A stretch of DNA of 64,000 nucleotides from Rhodeus uyekii. Taxonomy: Eukaryota > Chordata > Actinopteri > Cypriniformes > Acheilognathidae. Shown here in pieces: positions 55,710 to 64,000 of the stretch. Every line of letters starts with the position of its first letter. The stretch's first letter is position 1. Location: positions 3,757,001 through 3,821,000 of the forward strand of contig JAWRVZ010000043.1 in NCBI GenBank assembly GCA_037043235.1, written 5' to 3'. The position numbers and the translations under genes are program-made. The notes beneath the pieces are model-generated. The model made no database searches. It saw only the letters and a program-made list of their open reading frames with translations, and was not told the DNA's origin.

Positions 55710-57181
55710 TACCCTGTCAGAATAAATTAAGCTAGTTCTCTCATTTGTTTTTCAGGCTTACATAGATATTATGCATTAAAATGTACACTTATGTCTGCGC
55801 GCAACAACTTTAATAAAAAGAAAATAATGCATGTAATGGAGACAATACTCATCAGCAACAAACCATTTCTGCAGTCAGACATAACAAATGTAAAGTCGCA
55901 CTTAGTTTCTGCGGATGTATTTTTATAAAATCAATGTCTTCATTGTTGAAACGGAGTGTTTTTCTCATTAAAACATGCTGAAATGAAAGTAGGCTATGCT
56001 GCATATGGAGATTATTATGTTAGATTAACGAAATTGTACTGAAAATTAACTTCAACTTGATCGCAAAGAATTGATTGGCAGAATCAGATTTTTTTGAGCT
56101 ACTGCCCTGTGTTCCAGTGCAGTCATAAAAGTCATTTAAATAAATTATAATAAATTACAATATTACAAACATCTAACATGTCATAGTATTTTTGTAACGT
56201 AATCTGGCATACTGGCTCTCCACTTTTAGAGTCATACTGCCATCATCCTTACAAAACAGAATCCAGCAAAATCAACCAACAATGGGAAAAATAACCGAAT
56301 ACTGCCATCTGTCGGATGAAAAGTAACAGATGTCTAATTTATATTGCATTATCTGCTCCATATTAAAGGAAAAAACATGCAAACATGTAATGACATTTGA
56401 TTCCAAGTAACCAGCTGTGATTAGATCAATAATGACAACAATATCATAACCATTTTACCAGCATTTTGGATTGATTTATTCTAAAAATGAACCAGTATGT
56501 GCTTGAATGGCCATCATTCCAGGATGGGATTCAGGTTATGAAAAGCCAAAGTTCATCTGAACCAGCAACTCCTAAGTCAGTTTCATTCCTCATTTGTTTC
56601 ACAAGTTATTAATTTGTGGAAATTCCTTCCACATCACGATCATTCTAGGCCATGTCAGTGAAAATCAATTCTCAGCTAGACTGGTCTGAATTTGAGACCA
56701 AACAAGAGTATGAGTCTGTGTGGAGTGTTCCCATGACTCTCCCCATGATGTTTTTCAGTCTTGGTTATAGAAAAGAACTAAGCATCAGCTCATAAATCCA
56801 GTCCGACCTGTTCCTGACCCACTGATTCCCTTCCTCAATCCACCACTAACTCTCCACAGCCTCCGCCAACAGGGTCAGAGTACAAAACCCTTGAGAACTC
56901 AACTCAGTGGAACAAATATAAAAGCAATTGTTTTATTGTTTTGTTTTTTGATGGAGAAGAAGCGTGTTTATTGGCAGGTCGGAGGTAATGATGCATGTGG
57001 GATCAATGGTGTGACTGATGCTGGATGTGAGACTGGAGGAACTGATGCATAACATCGGCCTTGCCCTTGAGTACATCACTAACTCTTGTTCTTTCTTTCT
57101 ATCCTTCTATTATTCTCATAACATACCCAACCTCACAGGGATTATTGTGGCAGGTTCAGATTATACAGTGGAATTCTCTCT
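55709..57181. other. No recognised gene
   Basis: AT-rich. No exon or named repeat recognised. Confidence 0.35.
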
Positions 57182-57214
57182 CTATATATATATATCTATC
57201 TATATATATATTCA

Positions 57215-57252
<38 letters not shown>
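57182..57252. repeat. Compound (TA)n(CA)n microsatellite
   Basis: A TA-rich tract with TATC interruptions, then about 18 CA units, ending in ATGCGCGCGC. Confidence 0.95.
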
Positions 57253-57254
<2 letters not shown>

Positions 57255-57266
57255 CGCGCGCACAAA

Positions 57267-57398
57267 CACATAGCTCAAAAAAATTATTGGAACACTTAAA
57301 TCCCACATTGGATCTCGAAGAATGATATATTCAATTTGAAAATCTTTATTTACTCAAATCACCAAATCAGATCAGTTTCATTAATATTTCACTCGTGA

Positions 57399-57400
<2 letters not shown>
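57267..57400. repeat. Tc1-like element fragment
   Basis: AGCTCAAAAAAATTATTGGAAC then ACTTAAATCCCACATTGGATC resembles the ends of the fish Tc1 family that starts ...CAAAAAAATTAAAGGAACACT. No partner end was located. A TA microsatellite directly follows. Confidence 0.45.

Positions 57401-57449
<49 letters not shown>
57401..57449. repeat. (TA)n microsatellite
   Basis: About 24 uninterrupted TA units. Confidence 0.95.
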
Positions 57450-57450
<1 letters not shown>

Positions 57451-57699
57451 TATGAATAGATTTTTGGGGGTGAAATATTAATATCACCTATCTGGCTCCA
57501 TAGAACGCTGTTTGTCGCTCAAAGATATGCGAAGGATAAGTCAACAGCTGTTTCACTATTCGTTGGCAGTCCAAAAATATACAAACTAGGAACATTATCT
57601 AAAATGTAAGTTACTAAGTAATATTAGCTTGTTTATCGAAAAGTTACATAAAAGCAACATCAAGCTCACAATAATGCTTTTGTTTCGAATATCACAGTG

Positions 57700-58574
57700 T
57701 GTCAGTTTTTGTGGAAGGGATGAGCGAGGACTCTCGCTGGGAAGAAGGCTTTCTTTATTTAACAAAAAATAAAACAAAATACAAACAAAAATTGTCCTGA
57801 GGGGGAAAAAACAACTAAACTTAACTTACATTTATGCATTTGGCAGACACTTTTATCCAAAGCGACTTACACTGTATTCAAGATTGTGAAGATTTCCCTG
57901 GGAATCAAACCCATGACCTTGGCGTTGTAAATACCAATGCTCTACTGGTCGAGCTACAGGACAGCTAGCTCAACTAGAACTTGACTGGACTAGACCGATA
58001 GGACAGGACTTGACATGACATGACTCTCGACACATGGTCGTTGATTCAAAGACTTTAGACAACGAAGCAGCACACACAATGAGAATAAATAGGGAACACA
58101 CAAGGTAAGATGAATGAAGGAGAATCGGTGGGGCAAATCAAACAATAACAAGGGAACAAGACGCGCGGGGTTACACAATGACAGGACACAAACATGCAGC
58201 CAATGCGAATGCGCATAAGCCACGTGTCCACATGAAACAAGAGGACAAGACAGCGCAAAGCTAGTGAAAACACAAACTGCGCATAACACAAAACACAACA
58301 TGAAAGCTCTGCCCACTCAAATGACGTGACAAAAGCATGTGAGCACGAGCAAACACTTGTTTTGTGCGCTAACAACATAGAACAAACACACGGAGGATAA
58401 ATGTCCGAAGTCTTGAATCGAACATCATGCCCTTCACACAAGACACAGACAGGAGGGCACGCGATTTGAGAAAGCTCAAAGTCGCGCGCCCGCACAAAGA
58501 CACAACAAAGTAGTAGTGCCAGGGCTCTGCCATGAAATATGAGAAAACTGCATCGAAGTGACAGAACCCTGACA
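57700..58574 (-). mobile_element. Solo LTR containing a SINE
   Basis: Starts TGTCAGTTTTTGTGG and ends CAGAACCCTGACA, which are mirror-matching LTR termini. Flanks CAGTG (57695-57699) and CAATG (58575-58579) agree in 4 of 5 bases. A tRNA-SINE is inserted at about 57825-57967. The ends CTGAGGGGGAAA and GACAGAACCCTGACA recur in the remnant at 60893-61095. Orientation is inferred from the A-rich left side. Confidence 0.7.
57825..57967 (-). mobile_element. tRNA-derived SINE, nearly complete
   Basis: Reverse-complemented it reads TCCTGTAGCTCGACCAGTAG, AGCATTGGTATTTACAACGC, CAAGGTCATGGGTTTGATTCC and then the tail TAAGTCGCTTTGGATAAAAG, TGTCTGCCAAATGCATAAAT. The A-box-like TAGCTCGACCAGT and the B-box-like GGTTTGATTCC of the polymerase III promoter are recognisable. 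A tRNA-derived head with the conserved teleost tail identifies the family type. Confidence 0.85.
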
Positions 58575-58579
58575 CAATG

Positions 58580-59985
58580 GTCTTATTTGTGTGATTTCGC
58601 AATGTGCAACAGCAAGAAAACCAACACGAGAACGATAAATTGCAACATTTTAATTTACTACTGCGAGGGACCAATAATACATGCAAACTGCATCTGAGGC
58701 AAAGTCCTTTGTTTACACAAAGAAAACAGAGACAGGTTTTCCATTTAATGGAAAACCTGGTGGTGAGGGACTACAAAGATCTGGAACACTAGATCTGGAT
58801 TTCTTCTGGTCGTCTATCCTGGGTGGCCTCTTATGAAATTATATAGTTGCAACTTGTCATCCAAATGTCTCAAACCAGAAAGTTTTGCCAAAGCCACAAT
58901 AGCCAACTGTGACTCCAACAGCCAAGCATCAGAGATCTGTTTAGACAGTGAGAATAGACAGACGGAGGCCAAGCCAAACCAAAAAAAATCCATCTACACA
59001 AACTAATATGAGTTTAATTATTATTATATTCTAATGAAAATCTTCAAATGTCAACATCCTTCCACGCAACTCTTTTTGTAGTTTGTAAGGTGTCGACATC
59101 TGTGTTGACTTACATAATACATTCGGAGCCCACTTTCTGTTGGCTTCTGGTGGTACATGGTTTCTGTAATGAGTTGCCAACCTTTCATTTCTCTCAAAGC
59201 CTGTGCAGCAGCAACAACTGTGTAAGCAGTACCAACATTTCACAGCATTCTGGTTAATTCCTTTAATCTCTGCATCTTTTATACATGAAAGCTTCCAGTG
59301 GGGATTTTTATTGTCATGATGCAAATAAGCATTGCAGTGTTACTGGAAATTATCAGTATAGTTAGCATAATCCTCTCCATGACATCCTATGACATCATAG
59401 CCACCTGGAGGGCTTTCAGAACTCCAGAAAAGAGCATGTGTGGTCACCCTCTATGAGGTCATTTCCTCATACATCATGCTCATTATGACCTGCTGGGCCG
59501 ACCATGACAAATGCTCAGTTTTAGTCTGATAAGACAAGTGGCCATGACAACACAACTCTTTTCTCACACACTAGGCCTCCTCACTGGTTAGAGTGGCATG
59601 TGAGGTCATTGCTAACAGACTGTTCTGAAGGGTATAGCAGTGGGTGGTTGTCTGCTCTGAGTGAAACTGAAAATAAGGGTAGCTATGCTCACTTATCTTT
59701 GATGAAAAGCCCTAATTTATTTAATTCAATAGACTGATTTGAAGACAAAAGAGGAAAAAGCCATTGGCAAGAAAATGCCATTGGCATACAACCAGGAACT
59801 AAAACCCCCTCTATCCCCATCGTTTACTGGCTTCTCTACATTTTCTCTATAAAAAAAAGCCATAGTCTAAATAAAAATCCATCTAATATGCACTTTAACT
59901 TAAAAGTTAATAATGTGTAATCTGTACAAAATGAAAATGTTGTGTAAAACAGGACTATGCACATTTATATCTTTATTCTTACAGG
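58580..59985. other. No recognised gene
   Basis: Mixed composition. A minus-strand frame of 97 codons at 59031-59324 is Cys/His-rich (CWYCLHSCCCC) but matches no zinc-finger spacing I recognise. Confidence 0.3.
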
Positions 59986-60249
59986 TTTAGAGGATGACAC
60001 AAATATTTATTTTTAAGTCTACTGCTTCAGTATATTTAGATCTTTTTTTAGATCTTACTATGGTCTACGGAAGTATAATTACAAGAATTTCAGTGTCAAA
60101 GGCTTTTATTGACAATTACATTAAGTTTATGCTGAGTCAATATTTGCAATGTTGACCCTTTTTTCCAAGACCTCGACAAATTGCACTGGCATGCTGTCAA
60201 TCAACTTCTGGGCCACATCCTGACTGATGGCAGCCCATTCTTGCATTAT

Positions 60250-61215
60250 CAATGCTTGTCAGAATTTGTGGGTTTTTGTTTGTCCACCCACCTCTTGAGG
60301 ATTGACCAAGTTCTCAGTAAGATTAAGGTCTAGGGAGTTTTGTGGCCATGGACCCAAAACTTACACGTTTTGTTCCTCAAGCCACTTAGTTATCACTTTT
60401 GCTTTACAGCAAGGTGCTCCATCATGCTGGAAAATGCATTGTTCATCAGCAAACTGTTCTTGGATGGTTGGAGGAAGTTGCTCTCTGAGGATATTTTTGT
60501 ACCATTCTTAATTCATGGCTGTGTTCCCACTCCATTGGCTGAGAAGCAACCTCAAACATGAATGGTCTCAGGATGCTTTACTGTTGGCATGACAAAGTAC
60601 TGATGGTAGTACTAACCTTTTCTTCTTCAGGAAAGTTTTTTTCTGGATGTCCCAAACAATCAGAAAAGGGATTCATCAGAGAAAATGACTTTGCTCCAGT
60701 CCTCAGCAGTCCAATCCCTGTACCACTTGCAGAATATCAGTCTGTCCCTGATGGTTTTCCTGGAAAGAAGTTGCTTCATTTACTGCCCTTCTTGACACCA
60801 GGCCATCCTCCAAAACTCTTCGCCTCACTGTGCGTGCAGATGCACTCACACCTACCTGATGCCATTCCTGAGCTGGTGGAGCCCCGATCCAAAAACTTCC
60901 CTGAGGGGGAAATATAACATCACTTATCTAGATGTGACTGACACGACTAGACTGAAAGACACGTCACAGTCAAAAGAGCATGCGACTCGAGCACACTTGA
61001 AGCTGTGCACTCACACGAAGATACAACAATGCAGTAGTGTCAGGGCTCTGTCACAAAACATGCGAAAATTAGACCAAAGTGACAGAACCCTGACACCCTG
61101 AAGTTCTTGATGATTCGATGAAAAATGTTTAAGGTGCAATGTTACTAGCAGCAACATACTTGCCTATAAATCCCTTTTTATGAAAAGCAATGATGACAGC
61201 ACATTTTTCCTTGCA
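60250..61215 (-). pseudogene. Tc1-like transposase, copy B, broken
   Basis: On the minus strand the start region reads a degraded CKEKCAVIIAFHKKGFIGKY (first helix-turn-helix). The LTR remnant then interrupts the gene, and the catalytic half is scattered in several frames. The plus-strand frames at 60340-60561 and 60558-60917 are antisense shadows of it. Not functional. Confidence 0.65.
60893..61095 (-). mobile_element. LTR remnant, same family as 57700-58574
   Basis: CTTCCCTGAGGGGGAAA at the left and ATGCAGTAGTGTCAGGGCTC, GACAGAACCCTGACA at the right match the 57.7-58.6 kb LTR. The first about 90 bp and much of the middle are missing, and no SINE is present. Tc1 sequence resumes at CCTGAAGTTCTTGATG, and some Tc1 sequence was lost. 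Confidence 0.65.
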
Positions 61216-61272
61216 GGTAACCATAGTTAACAGAGGAAGAACAATGATTTCAAGCGCCACCCTTTTTAAAGC

Positions 61273-62633
61273 TTCATTTATGTTTACACATTTGGCAGAC
61301 ACTTTTATCCAAAGTGACTTATACTGCATTTAAGGAACACACTGACATTCTAATCAATTCTTACTTTCCCTGGGGGATCGAATACATGACCTTGGCGTTG
61401 CAAGTGCCACGCGTTACAAAAAAAAAAAAGAGCAGCGCATTTTGCTGGCAAAGGTATAAAAAAAAGAATATCCCCCACTCATACCAGCAGATTTGATAAG
61501 AAGAGAGATGATTTTGAGGCTTTAGTGGTTTATTTGTTATTTGGTTGCGAACGAAAACAAAAATGTCTCTTTCCAAAAGAAAAAGGAAAATGGATGAGGA
61601 TCACAGACCGTTTCAAGAAAGATGGACATGTTAGTTTAATATAAATGATAATTGTCTGATTTGCAAAGAAAAAGTCGCTGCTCTAAAGGAATATAATATC
61701 AAGCTGCATTACTTGACTAAATACGGAGAACAGTATGACAAGTACCAGGAAGACGAGAGAGAGAAAAAACTAGCCACACAGTTGCAGAGAGAGCTAACGT
61801 CCCAGCAAAGCCTTTTCCATAAAGGCAAAAAGGATGCTGATGCTGCAGTTGAAGCAAGTTATGTGGTGAGTGAGTTGATCACTAAAGCAGGAAAGCCATT
61901 CACTGAAGGGCAGTTTATGAAGGAGTTCATGTTGAAAGTCGCTGATATTCTATAAACAGAAAAGAAGAGCATGTTCAATCTCTCTCTATTGGCAAACACA
62001 GTGGTAGAACGGATTAGCGGTTATCAGAAATTTTTATCAGCAGTTTTCTGAGAAGAAACACTGTCAGGTGTCTGGCAAGAAATACAATAGTGTGCAAATG
62101 TATTCAGGGATTGCATGCGTTCACTGCAAGGTTGTTAGTTCAGTACGGAGTTAAGTCAAAAAGCAAGAGAATTGTTTTAATGTTTTTTTAAAACTGTTAA
62201 AAAAATAATTGTAGACATTTACTGTTGTTTACATGTTAAGTATGACAAAATCATGTTTTGAAGTAAATGAGAGCTAACATCTCAACAAGTAAATAAAATT
62301 TCAAATTTTAAATTTGAGCTTTCATGTGGTTGAATGTTAAAATGTCCCTCCTATGAGATGGTGTGCTCATGTAATCCATTTTCACATTTAACATCAGAAA
62401 AGAAAAGGAGGAAAAATACCTACCGGTACTTGGGTCTGAGCTCACCAAATATGTGGAATTTCAGTTTATACTAGTATTTGGAGCGCCGGGTTTGGCTTCA
62501 CAAAAATTATTAATAGTTGTGTTTTAATATACGAGTTTTCCACACTGACTGGATCAATAAAGAATAAATGGATGAATAAGTGAATACAATAAGATGTGAA
62601 AGCACTACGCTCTACTGTTTGAGCTACAGGAAA
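61273..62633 (-). mobile_element. tRNA-derived SINE split by a 1.2-kb insertion
   Basis: The left piece 61273-61412 (ACACATTTGGCAGACACTTT, GGGGGATCGAATACATGACC, TTGGCGTTGCAAGTGCCACGC) and right piece 62609-62633 (GCTCTACTGTTTGAGCTACAGG) join into one SINE. Between them lies about 1.2 kb containing a decayed hAT transposase. Flanking 8-mers TGCCACGC and CACTACGC match in 5 of 8 bases. Confidence 0.6.
61563..62051 (+). pseudogene. hAT transposase 5' part, GTF2IRD2/ZBED-like, decayed
   Basis: The frame from MSLSKRKRKMDEDHRPFQER has a stop at codon 24 and again at 61953-61955 and 62049. Through the stops it reads NCLICKEKVAALKEYNIKLH, a BED-type zinc-finger half with CLIC and H, then ELTSQQSLFHKGKKDADAAV, SYVVSELITKAGKPFTEGQF and NLSLLANTVVERIS. 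The order and wording match the N-terminal third of hAT transposases of the group from which vertebrate GTF2IRD2 and related host genes derive. The final zinc-binding His (HxxxKH pattern) is Tyr here. The RNase H-like catalytic core is missing. Inactive. Confidence 0.75.
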
Positions 62634-64000
62634 GATATATAATTGCACAGCTCACATGAAACGTGAACGTGTTTGTGGAGCTCCTCATAAAAATGAACCA
62701 AACTCAACAACAAATATTATCAGTTTTGTTAGGCAGAAGAGAGACAAAGACGGAATTTTTTTCCGAAGCAAGTAAAAGAGAGTAATATTTTCCATCGATA
62801 ACCTCTTTGTTTTCCTCTGTTTTATTTCTGGATGTTTACCTTCCTTTGATAAATCATTTGATAAAATGTCTCGTGTTCTCAGCTTCTGGCAAAATGACTG
62901 GGAGAATAGCCCCAAATGCCTTTGATTGGAAAAATATAGCTTTTCATGCATAATATAGTTGAAAGAGTATGGTTGCGGTTACTAAAATTATGAATAATTT
63001 TTTAATAATTTTCTATTTGTTCACTAGCAGGTGACCTCAAATACATCTGAAGTGCGTTTTGAGCCTGTATGTGTATAAAAGTTGCACGTGAGTGAAATAC
63101 CTCAGATTCTCCAGTCTCATCTGACAGTGATTAAAAACATACCATGCTCTTACGTAAGGCCCAGACAAAACTCTAGCCTTGAGTCTCCAACCACCTGCAT
63201 TTTACATAATCCTCCATCCCGTCTCTCTCTTGAATCATGACGACAATGGGTAATTGCACACTGGATAGATTTTCACCTCGTCCGGACCAGCACATCATTC
63301 TTTACGTTATTGGCAGTCATCACCTTGTAAACCCCACAGTGCTCTGTCATTTAACGAGATTAAGGGTTATACATTTGTTCTACTACAATCTTGATTATCA
63401 CAAATACGGGCTTTTGGGATAAGTAACCATGTTGATGTTGGAAGCATTCTTAATACACTTTCCTGTCTCTCGAACAAAATCACTTGTGTTATTGCATGTT
63501 AAGTGTCAGTTAAAGATTTCAGCTGTTCAGACTTTAATTGGTTTGTCCTGGTCAAAAGTTCAAAGTCAAAACTATGAACATCATATGTCAGTTTAGGATT
63601 TCAGAGCCAAAAAAAAAAAAAATTCTCATTTTAAGCAGACAACCCAATGTGAGATAACAAAAATACAACGCACACAAATTAGAAAGCAAACACATCAGTA
63701 TTACGAGAGAGAAACTGAAGCCGAATGGAAAAAGAAGATAACTCCTTTATCTTCTTTATCATGGACTTTGGAGCCCCCTGCTTCAAACAAGGTACTTATT
63801 ATTAATTTGCATCCTTTCTAATCCTTAACTTCTCAGACCTTCATAGCATATCTTGCTCTCATCTTCCCTTGAAGCTTTTGCTTGTTTTTGTACTAAATTC
63901 ACCATGGAATCTGCTAAATTAGATTAAAAACACAGGGACGCGTTCACATTGGTTTTACTGCCATATGTGAGCAGTGAAAGTCAACGACCTAAACAGGCAG
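62634..64000. other. No recognised gene
   Basis: AT-rich. The 63237-63422 part is complex and non-repetitive (TAATTGCACACTGGATAG, CATTTAACGAGATTAAGGG) and may be conserved non-coding DNA. At 63725 an ATG begins MEKEDNSFIFF...CFKQ and runs 67 bases to a GTACTT donor-like site, which is too short to support as an exon. Confidence 0.3.

Larger units (their letters stand above)
59986..61272 (-). mobile_element. Tc1-like transposon, decayed copy B
   Basis: Collinear with 42247-43460 through GATGACACAAATATTTA, AGGCTTTTATTGACAATTAC, TCAATCAACTTCTGGGCCAC, GGAAAATGCATTGTTCATCA, CAGAAAAGGGATTCATCAGA and AGAGGAAGAACAATGATTTC. It keeps segments lost in copy A (for example TGTGGCCATGGACCCAAAA). An LTR remnant replaces part of the transposase region at 60893-61095, and a SINE sits at the right end. 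The left terminal repeat is eroded. Confidence 0.75.

Noticed and set aside
57825..57967. tRNA gene on the minus strand
   Set aside because: The head is tRNA-like but is fused to the conserved SINE tail and has a degraded fold.
59031..59324. Cys-rich minus-strand frame as a zinc-finger gene
   Set aside because: Cysteine and histidine spacing fits no known zinc-finger pattern, and there is no supporting context.
60340..60917. Plus-strand frames of 73 and 119 codons similar to the 42.5-kb frame
   Set aside because: Again antisense shadows of the second copy of the same Tc1 family, so their similarity is not evidence of a conserved gene.
63725..63791. Short coding exon MEKEDNSFIFF... ending at a GTACTT donor-like site
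   Set aside because: Only 22 codons, no family match and no acceptor or downstream exon visible. Chance is likely.

Overview
This is eukaryotic, teleost-type DNA, most likely from a cypriniform fish (carp, goldfish, zebrafish group). The evidence is the mix of repeats: DIRS-type tyrosine-recombinase retrotransposons, several Tc1-like transposons, a 5S-rRNA-derived SINE3 copy, a tRNA-derived SINE with the fish-wide TCGCTTTGGATAAAAG tail, an L2 LINE 3' end, Tigger, hAT and Harbinger-type non-autonomous elements, and long CA, TA and GA microsatellites in AT-rich DNA. I found no host protein gene that I can name, and no rRNA or tRNA gene. The window reads as intergenic or intronic sequence. What can be annotated is almost entirely a record of transposable-element insertions.

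Layout. 1-3.8 kb: featureless apart from two short old repeats. 3.8-5.5 kb: 5' end and gag of a decayed DIRS element, split by a 680-bp Tigger element. 7.6-8.4 kb: a second DIRS fragment. 11.1-13.1 kb: an internally deleted DIRS element with inverted ends and an uninterrupted 384-codon tyrosine recombinase. 13.1-17.2 kb: an older DIRS element abutting it directly, in reverse orientation, carrying two nested hAT-type insertions. 20.5 kb: a solo LTR. 22.7-23.5 kb: another DIRS fragment. 24.5-25.6 kb: a Tc1 element. 26.7-28.2 kb: a relic that appears related to the young element at 46 kb, split by SINE3. 28-42 kb: mostly unique DNA with one MITE, one solo LTR and microsatellites. 42.2-43.5 kb: Tc1.

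45.1-49.6 kb is the most striking part. A Tc1 element holds a solo LTR and an L2 3' end, and the L2 is split by a 2.9-kb LTR element. That element has two 529-bp LTRs that look identical, a 5-bp target duplication, a polypurine tract, no recognisable gag or pol, and a GC-rich interior of 30/33/36-bp tandem units that can encode a 673-residue Pro/Glu/Trp/Asp-rich protein. 54.0-54.6 kb: a Harbinger-type MITE. 57.7-58.6 kb: a solo LTR with a SINE inside. 60-62.6 kb: a second copy of the 42-kb Tc1 family, containing an LTR remnant, then a SINE split by a decayed hAT transposase.

Nothing here forms a pathway. The parts relate by nesting order, and flanking duplications let part of the insertion history be read. 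Statements about families come from remembered consensus features and translations, not from database searches.
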